Notes: generated by a model not told the origin, from the sequence alone. Shown: positions 1 through 11,103, counted from the stretch's first letter. The stretch is DNA of 64,000 nt from Haloferax marisrubri (GCF_001469875.2 NZ_LOPW02000010.1:1-64000), one strand, 5' to 3'. Program-made: numbers and translations.

Positions 1-35
1 AAAGCCCACTAGACTTCGGTCTAGTGGGCTTTTTT
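1..35. terminator. Perfect hairpin with UUCG loop and flanking A/T runs
   Basis: Bases 1-14 and 19-32 are exact reverse complements closed by a TTCG tetraloop, with an A run at the left foot and a T run (30-35) at the right foot, so it could terminate in both directions. Haloarchaeal termination usually relies on T tracts alone, so this bacterial-looking structure stands out. It separates whatever lies left of the window from tRNA-Cys. Confidence 0.7.
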
Positions 36-172
36 CATTTACAGCGAGCGGCACGCACGTCCGCTCGACTCCCTACACCAACAGCGACCGCGTCGAGTCG
101 AGACCTCGAAAACGCCCGACTCAGGTCGTACACCGTCAGGCTTAAGCACAAGACAAGGATACCAGTAACTGC

Positions 173-249
173 GCCAAGGTGGCAGAGTTCGGCCCAACGC
201 ATCCGCCTGCAGAGCGGAACCCCCGCCGGTTCAAATCCGGCCCTTGGCT
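173..249 (+). tRNA. tRNA-Cys (GCA)
   Basis: A complete cloverleaf can be folded. The acceptor stem GCCAAGG (173-179) pairs with CCTTGGC (242-248), followed by discriminator T249. The anticodon stem TCCGC/GCGGA (202-206/214-218) encloses loop CTGCAGA with anticodon GCA at 209-211. The T arm contains GGTTCAAATCC. CCA is not encoded. A TATA-like cttaag lies near 141-146, about 27 to 30 nt upstream, as expected for a haloarchaeal tRNA promoter. There is no intron. Confidence 0.95.
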
Positions 250-309
250 TTTCTCTTCGAGTGCAAGCCCGTGAGCGACGCGTCTCGACCCGAATAGCGA
301 CCGGCGACG

Positions 310-3300
310 TTACTGCACGAGCTGTGCTTCCAACGCGCCGACCGCCTCGTCGTCGTCGAGTTCGCGTGCGAGTTCGAGGGCGTCGAGTGCCGTCTTCCGC
401 GCTCGAACCCCTGCTTCGACGGACGAAAAGCAGGCAGTAGCACGCCGCAGTTCGGCGAGTGCCTCGGACGCATTCCCTGTTTCGCAAAGTGCGCCGGCGT
501 ACTGTCGGCGGCATCGACCTTCGAGGACCGCCGTTGGGGCAGATTCGATTGCGGTTTTGAGTAGCGAGCGGCCGTCGTCGGTCTCCCCCGACTGCACGTA
601 CACGTCTCCAAGGGTCATGCTCGCGAGCGCCTCCGGTTCGTCACCAAGCGTCGCCGCTCGCTCGTGGGCCCGTTCTGCGACCGCGCGGGCATCGTCGAGT
701 TTGCCGCTGTCCAAGAGAGCGCGGGCCCGAACGGTTTGGAGTTCAGTCCGCTTCGACTCGTTTTCTTCGAGGAGTTCGATAGCGCGGTCCGCGTACTCGA
801 TAGCCTCTGCTGACTCGCCGAGTTCTTGGAGTGTCTGGGCGAGTCCGTAGTACACGTCCCTTCGAATCCAATCGAACTCCGGGTCTTCGACGTCGTCGAG
901 GAGCGATTCGTAGCGCTCGCGTGCGTCGCCGAGCGCCCCGCGGTCGAACGCTATCTTACCGAGGTTGTTCGATGTCGAGGCGACGCCGATGGAATCGCCA
1001 ATCTCGGCACGGATATCGAGCGCTAACCGAGAGTAGCGCTCCGCTTCGTCGAGTGTTCCGCTCTCGAGTTCGATACGACTGAGGACGGCGAGACTCAGGG
1101 CCTCTCCCCACGGATACTGGATGTCTCGCCGGATTTGGAGGCTCGTGCGGGCGTGCGCCGCCGCTGATTCGAACTCTCGGAGCGTTATCTCGACGAGTCC
1201 GAGGTTTGCGAGCGTGCTCGCGATTTTCGTGTCGTCTCCGACGTCACGGCGTATCTCAAGTGCTTGTTGATAGTAGGCTTTCCCGGGCTCTGGGTTATCT
1301 GTCTGTGCTTCGATAGCACCCAGCGCGTTCAACACGTCACTTCGGCCCACGTCGTCGTCGATTCGGTTGAACCGTTCGAGGGCTTCCTGTGCGTACTCGC
1401 GTGCGCGCTCGAACGACCCGCGGTAGCGTTCGACTTCGGAGAGTCCGGCGAAGCCGTCGGCGCGCGCGCGGACCAGCATCGTTTCGTCGAAGTCTTCGCC
1501 GTCGAGCGACGCGAGCGACTCGAACTCCCGCTCGGCGCGTTCGAGTTCGCCGCCGTTGACGAACATGCGAGCGCGCCACCGACGCACGTCGAGTCGGAGG
1601 TCGTCGTCGCACGCTCGCGGCACGTCGACGTTCGAGAAGTCGGTCTCGGCGTACAGTTCCGAGAGCGCCGGGTTGTTGACGCCGAATTCGAACACGCCGC
1701 GGACGAGTCGCTCGCCCCACGCCGCGGGGTCGTTCTCGATGGTGCGAACGATATCGGCGGTCCCGCCGAACACCGATTGGACGGCCTGCCGCGCGTCGTC
1801 GTCGTCGACGAGCGAGCAGAGCGCGTCGAGACATCGCTCGAACCGACGACGGGCGCGGCGTTCGGATTCGAGGTCGAGCAATCGCTGGAGGAATCGCGCG
1901 GACCACGTCTCGTGGACCGCCCGGACCCGCTCACCGCCGGCGTCGTCGCCGAACGCGGAGTAGAGGACGGACCGCTCGAGGGCGTCGAGGGCTTCCTCGA
2001 CGACCGATTCGTCGTGTCTCGACTCGCTGAGTGCGTACGCGAGCGGGGGCGAGACGCCGACGCCGGAGGCGTTCAGGAGGTTCACGAGGACGCCAACGTC
2101 GACCCCGAGGCGCTCGTCGACGCGTTCGAGGTCGGCGTAGACGGAATCGATGTCGTCGAGGAGGCTCGTCGGGGCGGCCTCACCGGTCGCCGGTTCGGCG
2201 TGCCGGGCGAGCCGGTGGAAGAAGAGATACATCTCGCCGGGTTCGAGGTCGTCATCCCCGCTCGGGGAGAGTTCGTCGGGGTCGATATCGACCTGTGTCC
2301 CGACGGTCGCCTCGAAGTGATCGACGAGTCGGGCCCGTTCGCGGGCGTCGACGACGGGGACGGAGACCACGTCTATCGACTGGGTGCGGTGGGATTCGAG
2401 GCGGGCGGACCCGCGGAGCGAGCCGTCGCGCCACTCGTTTTCCCGGCTGTCGAGGAGGAACGTCACGCGGTCGTCGTCGTCGAACTCGCGGACGAGTTCG
2501 AAGATGCCGTTCGCCTCGCTTCGGGTCGCGTCCTCGACGACGACGAGGACGTGTCCCTCGGCCTCGGCGAGGTACGACCCGAGGTGTGCCGCGGAGGTAA
2601 ACGGGTCGCGCTGGCCGGACTTCCGGTAGAGCACGGGCCCCTGTTCGCGCTCGTACCATCGGCACGCGACGGACATACAGACCGTGCTCTTTCCCGCCCC
2701 AGGTGGTCCCGTCACCACGTGGTCTGCCCCAGAGCGAAGCCGCGAGAACAGGTCGTCGGTCACGTTCTCGCGTCCGTCTTCGGCCGGTCGCTCGCGGTCG
2801 AGCGCGTACCCGACGCGGACCTCGCCGAGGTCGAATCCAGCGCGCCAGCACGCGAGCGGTGGCGAGACACCGACGCGGTCGAAGTACGCCGGTGAGAGCC
2901 GAACGAAGCCCTGCGACCGGAGCGTCGTGGGGAGCGACGGCCCGCGAACCGACAAGTCCGTGCCGGCGTCGTCTGTGCCGTCCTGCGACTCGGTCGTCGT
3001 CGATTCGGCGCTCGCACCGTCGGGTGTGCCGTTGGAGTCGGTCTCTGCTTCGGGTGCAGACTCGGATGGGAACGGCTCCGAATCGGGTTCGTTTGGGGTC
3101 CCCGCTTCGGCCGCTTGCGCGTCGTCGCCGATGGTTCCGTTGAGGTCGAACGGCGTCGCCGCCTTCCAGACGGATTGCACGCGGCTCCGGGCCCACGCCA
3201 CGGCGCGCTCGCTCGTGTTCTCGATGACACAGCGGGCGCGGGCGTCGTCACCGTAGGCGACGACCGTCATCTGAGGCGTCCCGTCGAGCGTCGTCTGCGC

Positions 3301-3891
3301 GATGGCGAACGGGGGAACGTCGCCGACCCGAAGCTCGCAGTCGGCGACGGTTTGGACGGTTTCGAGAAACGCCGGATACGCCCGCCACATGGCGGTGACG
3401 ACCGATTCCGGCGCGACGAACCGACAGGAGTGGCCGTCGACGAGCCACGACGTGCATCGGTCGACGAACGTCTGACTCGGCAGGAACGGGAGGACGAACG
3501 TCCCGTTGTTCGTCGCCGACAGCCTGTTGCCGAGCGCGTCGAACGGGTGTGACACGCGCGGGCCGGTCAGCAGTTCGTCGGCCCCGACGACGGCCTCGAC
3601 CGGAAGCGGGTAGTCGGCGGCGGTTCCGGCGGCGAACGAGTCGAGTTCGAGCACGTCGGCGGCGGCGTCGCGGGCGGTCCGAAACAGGGAGACGAGCTGT
3701 CGGCCCTTCAGCGACGTGGTGTAGTCGCCGTCGTCCAGGACGAGTCCCGCGGCGGTCAGGTCGCGTATCGCGCGGTCGACCGTCGACCGGGAGTGCGGAA
3801 GCGACTCGGTCAGGTCGCGCTTGTCGAGGCGCGCGCCGTCGAGCGCGTCGAGGAAGTCGAACCGGTCGGAGACGAGTTCCAACTGTTCCAT
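310..3891 (-). CDS. Large wHTH/FilR1-like/P-loop NTPase/TPR regulator (STAND-like)
   Basis: A signal-responsive regulator or NTPase of about 1193 aa. Seen in order from the ATG at 3891: a winged-helix region (first about 70 aa); a segment like the FilR1/DUF1724 effector domain common in haloarchaeal regulators (about 100-240); an acidic Ser/Thr-rich linker; a P-loop domain with Walker A GPPGAGKST (encoded near 2685-2712) and a Walker B-like VLVVVEDAT (near 2531-2557); then a long all-helical C-terminus with TPR-type spacing. This order resembles STAND regulators of the MalT type, where TPRs sense a ligand and the NTPase controls oligomerisation. The frame stays open to a TTG at 3990, with GTG codons at 3915 and 3894. 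I prefer the ATG because the wHTH begins just after it. The target is unknown; an immune role is possible but nothing nearby supports it. Confidence 0.85.
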   Translation of the reverse strand: MEQLELVSDRFDFLDALDGARLDKRDLTESLPHSRSTVDRAIRDLTAAGLVLDDGDYTTSLKGRQLVSLFRTARDAAADVLELDSFAAGTAADYPLPVEAVVGADELLTGPRVSHPFDALGNRLSATNNGTFVLPFLPSQTFVDRCTSWLVDGHSCRFVAPESVVTAMWRAYPAFLETVQTVADCELRVGDVPPFAIAQTTLDGTPQMTVVAYGDDARARCVIENTSERAVAWARSRVQSVWKAATPFDLNGTIGDDAQAAEAGTPNEPDSEPFPSESAPEAETDSNGTPDGASAESTTTESQDGTDDAGTDLSVRGPSLPTTLRSQGFVRLSPAYFDRVGVSPPLACWRAGFDLGEVRVGYALDRERPAEDGRENVTDDLFSRLRSGADHVVTGPPGAGKSTVCMSVACRWYEREQGPVLYRKSGQRDPFTSAAHLGSYLAEAEGHVLVVVEDATRSEANGIFELVREFDDDDRVTFLLDSRENEWRDGSLRGSARLESHRTQSIDVVSVPVVDARERARLVDHFEATVGTQVDIDPDELSPSGDDDLEPGEMYLFFHRLARHAEPATGEAAPTSLLDDIDSVYADLERVDERLGVDVGVLVNLLNASGVGVSPPLAYALSESRHDESVVEEALDALERSVLYSAFGDDAGGERVRAVHETWSARFLQRLLDLESERRARRRFERCLDALCSLVDDDDARQAVQSVFGGTADIVRTIENDPAAWGERLVRGVFEFGVNNPALSELYAETDFSNVDVPRACDDDLRLDVRRWRARMFVNGGELERAEREFESLASLDGEDFDETMLVRARADGFAGLSEVERYRGSFERAREYAQEALERFNRIDDDVGRSDVLNALGAIEAQTDNPEPGKAYYQQALEIRRDVGDDTKIASTLANLGLVEITLREFESAAAHARTSLQIRRDIQYPWGEALSLAVLSRIELESGTLDEAERYSRLALDIRAEIGDSIGVASTSNNLGKIAFDRGALGDARERYESLLDDVEDPEFDWIRRDVYYGLAQTLQELGESAEAIEYADRAIELLEENESKRTELQTVRARALLDSGKLDDARAVAERAHERAATLGDEPEALASMTLGDVYVQSGETDDGRSLLKTAIESAPTAVLEGRCRRQYAGALCETGNASEALAELRRATACFSSVEAGVRARKTALDALELARELDDDEAVGALEAQLVQ

Positions 3892-4131
3892 CACGTAGTC
3901 GTCCTCGCGCGTCACGACGCGCTCCCGGGTCGGTTCCGTCGAACGACTGGTCCGTAACTCATGATACGCCCGTTCGGCCGACAGATTCAAAAAGTCTCGT
4001 CAACCTGTAACCGCGACTGCCCTCCGGCCCCACCGTATTGAGGGTGAGAGTCGCCGCCGGCGGTCGCGCGACGCGGTGACATGCTCCGAGGAAAAGTAAT
4101 CGTTATACGCCGCGTGGCCCATGCCGAAACC

Positions 4132-4986
4132 ATGCAACGACGCGCCGCGGTCATCTCCGTCGTGTTCTTCCTGGTCATCGGTGCCGGTGCATACTCGCTC
4201 ATCGCGACTGCATCGACGCCGTCGGTCAGTTTCGAGAACCCCGAGTACTCGCTGGCACAGGGAGACGAGTTCTCCGTCCCCGGTAGCGACCAGGCGTACA
4301 CAGTATCGTCGATAACCGAAGAGGAGGAGTCGGGCGGCCACGGTGGCGGCACCACGCTGGTTCGCTCCGGTGAACTCACCTACGTGAACGACTCCGCTCG
4401 CTTCACCGAGACGTGGGACAACGAGAGCACCGTCACGCTCGACGGCACGGACTACCGTGTCGAAATCGCCAACGTCTCCGACCCCACCGAAGCGACGCTG
4501 GTCGAACTGTACAACGAGACCGCAATCCTCCGTGAGGACCCGAACGCCGACAACGAGACCGTCACCCGAGACGGCGAGCGCTACGTCGTCGTCAACGACT
4601 CGACGCTCGTCTCGGTCGATGAGTACTTCCCGGCGAACGAGACGCGCACCGTCGCCGAGGGTGACTCCTTCGACTACAACAACCAGTCTGTCACCGTCGA
4701 CGCCGTCGAGACCTCCGGCGTGACCATCGAGTGGTTCGCGTCCGAGGAGAACACCGTCACCGTCGATAACGAGGCGAACCTGACCCTCTCGGGACAGCAG
4801 TACCTCGCGTACTTCCCGGACGGCGAGACGCTCGTCCTGACGCAGGACTACGACAGCTACCAGGCGCAACTGTCCGAAATCGACAGCTTCCACGAGACGG
4901 AAAACGGCCTCTGGGGCATCGCCATCGTCTCGTTCACCACGGTCATTCTCCTCATCGGCATGGCGTTCCTCCCGTCGCGGTACTGA
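4132..4986 (+). CDS. Two-TM surface-exposed membrane protein
   Basis: About 284 aa. An N-terminal hydrophobic helix (AVISVVFFLVIGAGAYSLI) is followed by about 230 mostly acidic residues with many N-x-S/T sequons. A second hydrophobic helix lies near the C-terminus (IAIVSFTTVILLIGMAF), ending in a short basic tail. This suggests an extracellular, probably N-glycosylated domain held by a TM helix at each end. The start at 4132 is preferred over an ATG at 4081 because it directly precedes the TM helix, and a TATA-like ttatac lies about 30 nt upstream. I recognise no catalytic motif. Confidence 0.8.
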   Translation: MQRRAAVISVVFFLVIGAGAYSLIATASTPSVSFENPEYSLAQGDEFSVPGSDQAYTVSSITEEEESGGHGGGTTLVRSGELTYVNDSARFTETWDNESTVTLDGTDYRVEIANVSDPTEATLVELYNETAILREDPNADNETVTRDGERYVVVNDSTLVSVDEYFPANETRTVAEGDSFDYNNQSVTVDAVETSGVTIEWFASEENTVTVDNEANLTLSGQQYLAYFPDGETLVLTQDYDSYQAQLSEIDSFHETENGLWGIAIVSFTTVILLIGMAFLPSRY

Positions 4987-4998
4987 ACGCCTCGCTCG

Positions 4999-5226
4999 TC
5001 ACCGTTTTTCGCGCGCCTCACTCGCCCCGAGCCACGCGACTCCGGCACCGATGACGACCGACGACAGCGACCCGAGTATCTGGAGCGCCGCGACTGCGAC
5101 GACCGACCCGCCGCCTGCGTAGCGCCACGGGGCGCTCACGAGCGTTCCGAGGCCGACGAGGACGAGGAACACGCCGACGGCGACCAGGAGCCACGGCGCT
5201 GGCCCCGCAGAGGTTCGAGTGGACAT
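4999..5226 (-). CDS. Small two-TM hypothetical protein
   Basis: 75 aa with two hydrophobic stretches (LLVAVGVFLVLVGLGTLV and VVAVAALQILGSLSSVVIG) joined by a short Gly-rich loop, and a charged C-terminal tail. It is convergent with the preceding membrane protein and lies just downstream of, and on the same strand as, copA, so it could be at the end of the copA transcript. No functional motif is recognisable. Confidence 0.65.
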   Translation of the reverse strand: MSTRTSAGPAPWLLVAVGVFLVLVGLGTLVSAPWRYAGGGSVVAVAALQILGSLSSVVIGAGVAWLGASEAREKR

Positions 5227-5275
5227 ACCCTGAAAGAATCGCCGCGCGAGGAGAAAAATGAGGTGGCGGAGCGGA

Positions 5276-7861
<2,586 letters not shown>

Positions 7862-7933
7862 CTTATCTACACCTACGTGCCCCTCTCTTACCTCGATTGC
7901 CCCTTCAGAACCGAGCGCCCGAGCGGGTCGGAA

Positions 7934-7948
7934 CTTTGGATTCGAAAC
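7934..7948. promoter_or_regulatory. Candidate operator upstream of copA
   Basis: CTTTGGATTCGAAAC, an imperfect inverted repeat with a central T, 73-87 nt before the copA ATG. It matches the perfect palindrome before the AsnC-TRASH gene (8646-8660) at 13 of 15 positions. Lrp/AsnC proteins commonly bind sites of about this size, so it is a plausible binding site; that is inference. Confidence 0.45.
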
Positions 7949-7999
7949 CGCCGATTCCGACGCTCAGTCGCCGCCTGCACCACCTCGTCGCCAGCCCGG

Positions 8000-8599
8000 T
8001 CAGTCGTCGTTCGCGCCGGCTTCGAGGCGGTCGTATCGGTCTTCGAACCGGCCGAGACAGGACGAACAGCAGAAGTGGTAGAGCGTCCCGCCGATGCGGG
8101 CGCTTTCGCCCTCGCTCGTCACCGTGTTGCCGCACTCGGCGCATTCGAGGGCGAACCCGGTCCCGTTGACCGTCGGCGTCCACTCGGCGGACTCCACGAG
8201 GCTCACCTCGTAGTCGCGGACCCGCGAGAGGTCCACGAGGTCGTCCAACTGGGCGCGGACGGAACTCCCGTCGAGTCGGGCGTGAGCGGTCACCTCGCCG
8301 TCGGCCGCGACGAACAGGTGTTGGACCGGGTTGGCCGCGCGGAGGGCGTCGCGGACCTCGTCGACGAACTCCGGGCGGACGGTCAGCCTGACGAGGACGG
8401 GCGTCCCGCCCGAGAGCGTCGATTGGTCGAGGTCGACGGTGAAGCGGCGGATGATGCCCTCCTCTCGGAGGCGGTCGATGCGGTCGGAGACCGCCGGCGC
8501 GGAGAGGCCGACTTCGGCGGAGATGTCGCTGAAGGGTCGGCGGGCGTCTTCGGCGAGGAGTTCGAGGATGTGGAGGTCGGTTTCGTCGAGCGCGCGCAT
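8000..8599 (-). CDS. Lrp/AsnC-family copper-responsive regulator with TRASH domain
   Basis: About 199 aa. An AsnC-type helix-turn-helix occupies the first 50 residues (LDETDLHILELLAEDARRPF, then SAPAVSDRIDRLREEGII), followed by a ligand/oligomerisation region. The C-terminal TRASH metal-binding domain has a CAEC pair and a later YHFCCSSC cluster. In Halobacterium an AsnC-TRASH protein (VNG1179C) is required to induce the copper ATPase; this gene has the same architecture and sits beside copA. The ATG at 8599 is preferred to one at 8626 because the family starts right before LDETD and a TATA-like cctatgac is centred about 27 nt upstream. Confidence 0.9.
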   Translation of the reverse strand: MRALDETDLHILELLAEDARRPFSDISAEVGLSAPAVSDRIDRLREEGIIRRFTVDLDQSTLSGGTPVLVRLTVRPEFVDEVRDALRAANPVQHLFVAADGEVTAHARLDGSSVRAQLDDLVDLSRVRDYEVSLVESAEWTPTVNGTGFALECAECGNTVTSEGESARIGGTLYHFCCSSCLGRFEDRYDRLEAGANDD

Positions 8600-8645
8600 G
8601 CGCCTCGGTAGGGGCCGCGATGTCATAGGTGTTCCTCGCGTTCGG

Positions 8646-8660
8646 CTTTCGATTCGAAAG
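8646..8660. promoter_or_regulatory. Perfect 15-bp palindrome before the copper regulator
   Basis: CTTTCGA-T-TCGAAAG, exact arms with a one-base centre, 47-61 nt upstream of the regulator start and 72-86 nt upstream of the divergent CopZ-like gene. It is closely related to the motif at 7934-7948 before copA, suggesting autoregulation and shared control of the three copper genes. Confidence 0.5.
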
Positions 8661-8731
8661 TCGAAGTCGGCCGGTCGGCGAACCGACGAAAGGGCAATCC
8701 ACTAAATCGAGAAGCCCCTACTTCGAACCGT

Positions 8732-8929
8732 ATGCCGACCACCCTCACCGTCACCGGAATGACCTGCGAACACTGCGAACAGCGCGTCGCCGACGCCCTC
8801 GCCGGCGTCGACGGCGTCGATGACGCGACCGCCGACCGCGAGACGGAGCGCGCGACCGTCGAGGGCGACGCCGACACCGACGCCCTCGTCGCGGCCGTCG
8901 AAGACGCGGGCTACGACGCGAGCGCCTGA
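8732..8929 (+). CDS. CopZ-like heavy-metal-associated chaperone
   Basis: 65 aa, a single HMA domain with metal-binding GMTCEHC near residues 9-15 and the usual beta-alpha-beta-beta-alpha-beta length. Such proteins carry Cu(I) in the cytoplasm and hand it to the HMA domains of CopA. It is divergent from the AsnC-TRASH regulator and next to copA. A TATA-like ctaaat lies about 28 nt upstream, consistent with leaderless transcription. Confidence 0.93.
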   Translation: MPTTLTVTGMTCEHCEQRVADALAGVDGVDDATADRETERATVEGDADTDALVAAVEDAGYDASA

Positions 8930-8986
8930 ACTCGGTTCGACGCGCCGACCTGAACCGTTTTAGCCGGCGACCCGCTACGCTCGATT

Positions 8987-9169
8987 ATGCACGCGCGGTC
9001 GTGGGCGACTGTCCTGTTCGCGCTCGTCATCGGACTCCTCCTCGCGCTCGGCGTCGTTCGACTCGCCGCCGGCGACACCGGCGACTTCGCGCGGAACGCC
9101 GGTATCGCCGCCCTGCTGACCGTCTTCGCCGTCGCGCTGGTCAGAGACTGGGAGACGAGCGCGGACTGA
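8987..9169 (+). CDS. Small two-TM hypothetical protein
   Basis: 60 aa with two predicted membrane helices (ATVLFALVIGLLLALGVVRL and AGIAALLTVFAVALV) and a short acidic tail. It starts 57 nt after the CopZ-like gene, with its own TATA-like gttttag about 27 nt before the ATG, so it is probably separately transcribed. No family recognised. Confidence 0.65.
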   Translation: MHARSWATVLFALVIGLLLALGVVRLAAGDTGDFARNAGIAALLTVFAVALVRDWETSAD

Positions 9170-9280
9170 GCGCCCCGTGCGGCGACCCCCGACCGCGTCG
9201 GCTCCGCGACCACATATCAATCGGTTGTCTCTCACTTCGGCTGCAGACGGTTACAAGAGGCCGCGGTTCGAACCCCGCTT

Positions 9281-9640
9281 GTGTCTCCACCGAGCGACGA
9301 CGACTTTCGCACGCACTCCCCGACGGACCCGATAGACGACACGCCCACCGTCTCGTGTTCGCGGTGCGGCGAGGAGTGGGACCTCTCGTACGAACTGGAC
9401 GAGCTACAGCTCGGCAATCAGTCGGTCGAGCAGTTCGCGCTCGACCACCGCCGCCACACCGGCCACTTCCCGGACGGCGTCTCGCCGTGGGTCGTCAGCT
9501 GTCGGCGGTGTCCCGACGGCGAGCAGTTCCTCTCCGAGACCAGCGCCCGCCGGTGGGCCCGCACGCACGCCCGCCACACGCGACACGAGGTGTCGATGGA
9601 CCACGCCGACGAGGACGGCGTCGTCATCGCACCCGAGTGA
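9281..9640 (+). CDS. Haloarchaeal zinc-ribbon-like small protein
   Basis: 119 aa from a GTG start. Two Cys pairs, CSRCGEEW (near residue 26) and CRRCPDGE (near 74), are spaced like a rubredoxin/zinc-ribbon fold, with several His residues (DHRRHTGH, THARHTRH) that could add metal ligands. No enzyme motif. It is convergent with the acetyltransferase gene downstream. The start is uncertain because the nearest TATA-like element is about 65 nt upstream. Confidence 0.65.
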   Translation: MSPPSDDDFRTHSPTDPIDDTPTVSCSRCGEEWDLSYELDELQLGNQSVEQFALDHRRHTGHFPDGVSPWVVSCRRCPDGEQFLSETSARRWARTHARHTRHEVSMDHADEDGVVIAPE

Positions 9641-9658
9641 GGTGCGGCGGGAGCCCGG

Positions 9659-10282
9659 TCATCCTTGACTCTCGGGTCGGGTCGTCGGCCGTGCGGCCGG
9701 CGGGACCGGCGACGTCAGGTCGAGACGCATCTTCGCGTCCGTGCTGTCTGAGGTAACCGTCTCGAATCCGAGTTCGCGGTAGACGTGGACGGCCCGCTGA
9801 TTCTCGGGGGCGACGTGGAGAACGAGCGCCTCGTGCCCGGCGTCGGCGGCGTCGGCGGCGACGTGACGACACAGTTCGGTCCCGATGCCGCGGTCGTGGC
9901 TGTCCTGATGGACGAACACCGCTAGCTCCGGCTCCGGGTCGTCGCTCGCGACGTACGTGGCGTGGCCGACGATACCCCGGTCGGCGACGGCGACGAAGTT
10001 GCGGCCGCGGTCGACGAGGGTCGCGAGCCACTCGGCGATGCGCGGCCCCCGCTCCGGCGGCAGTCCCATCGACCGGGCGTCGGGGTCGTAGTCGCGGTAC
10101 ATCTCGGCGAGGGCGTCTCGGTCGGCGTCGTCGTACGGGCGGACGACGAGGCCCCGCCCGTCTTTGCTGACGAACCGCGGGCACCGAGGGGGATAGTGCG
10201 GCGTCCCGACGCACCGACTCGCGTCCCAGAACCCGTCGGACCCGCCCGCGCCGTTCGGCCCGTCAACGTCCGTCTCTCCCAT
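9659..10282 (-). CDS. GNAT-family N-acetyltransferase
   Basis: About 207 aa. The GNAT acetyl-CoA-binding core is clear: ELAVFVHQDSHDRGIGTELC contains the R/Q-x-x-G-x-G/A pyrophosphate loop, followed by VAPENQRAVHVYRELGF. Residues before the core are low in similarity and contain CPRF. It is a paralogue of the GNAT at 58797-59351, sharing the VRxYD start, GHAT and IFVHQ/VFVHQ motifs. The substrate cannot be told. The ATG at 10282 is preferred over an upstream start at 10381, which adds a basic unrelated extension. Confidence 0.85.
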   Translation of the reverse strand: MGETDVDGPNGAGGSDGFWDASRCVGTPHYPPRCPRFVSKDGRGLVVRPYDDADRDALAEMYRDYDPDARSMGLPPERGPRIAEWLATLVDRGRNFVAVADRGIVGHATYVASDDPEPELAVFVHQDSHDRGIGTELCRHVAADAADAGHEALVLHVAPENQRAVHVYRELGFETVTSDSTDAKMRLDLTSPVPPAARPTTRPESQG

Positions 10283-10405
10283 ACAGGAACGGCGCGAGCG
10301 CGACCCTTGAGGGCGGCCGCCGATTCCCAGTTTCCGAGGATTCGAAAATCGGTCCGGATTTATAACCTCCCGGCGGCCCACGCTTCACATGTGAGGTGAC
10401 AGACG

Positions 10406-10942
10406 ATGGCCGCAACCGGCGAAATCGAGATGCTGGGGAACCGGATGGAGTTCGACTACGCCGAGGGCGTCACCGGCTACGTGCTCGTGTTCGCCCGAAT
10501 CGTCACGGGGTACTGGTTCCTCCACGCGGGGGTGACGAAGTACCTCGCCGCCGAGCCGTTTAACGCGGGCGGCTGGCTCGTGAACGGCACCACCGGCGCG
10601 CCCGGCCCGGTCCACGCGTTCCTCGCGTGGGTCGGCCAGACGCCGCTGATGCTCGAGTTCACGAACTTCATGGTTCCGCTGGGCGAGACGCTCATCGGGT
10701 TCGCGCTCATCACCGGGGCCGCGGTCCGCCTCGCCGCCGCCGGGGGGACGTTCCTCATGACGTTCTTCTACCTCGGGAACGCCGACTGGGGTCACGGGCT
10801 GGTCAACGGCGACCTGCTGGGGCTCGTGATGTTCCTCGTGGTCGGCGCGCTCGCGGCGGGCCGCATCCTCGGCCTCGACGCGTACCTCGAGGAGATGGAG
10901 TTCGTCCGTCAGCGACCGAAGCTCCGGTACCTCCTCGGCTGA
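10406..10942 (+). CDS. DoxX/DoxD-like membrane protein
   Basis: 178 aa with four predicted TM helices. The first carries RIVTGYWFLHAGVTKYL, typical of the DoxX family; later helices follow GETLIGFALITGAAVRLA and GLVMFLVVGALAAGRILGL. Related proteins include the small subunit of archaeal thiosulfate:quinone oxidoreductase and bacterial DoxX proteins linked to redox homeostasis. The large DoxA-like partner is not visible here, so a quinone-linked role is only a family-based guess. A TATA-like tttataac lies about 45 nt before the ATG. Confidence 0.8.
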   Translation: MAATGEIEMLGNRMEFDYAEGVTGYVLVFARIVTGYWFLHAGVTKYLAAEPFNAGGWLVNGTTGAPGPVHAFLAWVGQTPLMLEFTNFMVPLGETLIGFALITGAAVRLAAAGGTFLMTFFYLGNADWGHGLVNGDLLGLVMFLVVGALAAGRILGLDAYLEEMEFVRQRPKLRYLLG

Positions 10943-11047
10943 GGGGGACCGTTTCCGACCGCGTTCGACCGCCTTTTCTCTCGGACGACGTCGCCGAAGA
11001 TTCCCCCGACGCGGGTCCCTGCGGGCCGTTCTCAGCGTGTCGCTGGA

Positions 11048-11063
11048 TTTAGGAGTCCCTAAA
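11048..11063. promoter_or_regulatory. Iron-box-like inverted repeat, distal copy
   Basis: TTTAGG-AGTC-CCTAAA with perfect 6-bp arms. It begins 36-37 bp before a second copy at 11085. The TTAGG-N4-CCTAA pattern resembles sites of DtxR/IdeR-type metalloregulators, and the operon downstream encodes iron-type transport. The regulator itself is not in the window. Confidence 0.65.
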
Positions 11064-11084
11064 ATCCGAAAGTGGTTTATTGTA

Positions 11085-11098
11085 TTAGGGACGCCTAA
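11085..11098. promoter_or_regulatory. Iron-box-like inverted repeat, proximal copy
   Basis: TTAGG-GACG-CCTAA, just downstream of a TATA-like tttatt at 11076-11081 and ending 5 nt before the ATG at 11104. A protein bound here would cover the transcription start, consistent with repression. Together with the distal copy it brackets the core promoter. Confidence 0.65.
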
Positions 11099-11103
11099 AA
11101 CGT

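Noticed and set aside
1264-2895. Long plus-strand open frame opposite the large wHTH/P-loop/TPR regulator gene
   Set aside because: Its residues mirror the complementary codons of the regulator gene, with no family motif; third-position GC bias favours the minus strand.
9261-9282. tRNA T-arm-like ggttcgaacc
   Set aside because: The flanking bases do not form a T stem and no other tRNA parts lie nearby; it is only a short palindrome.
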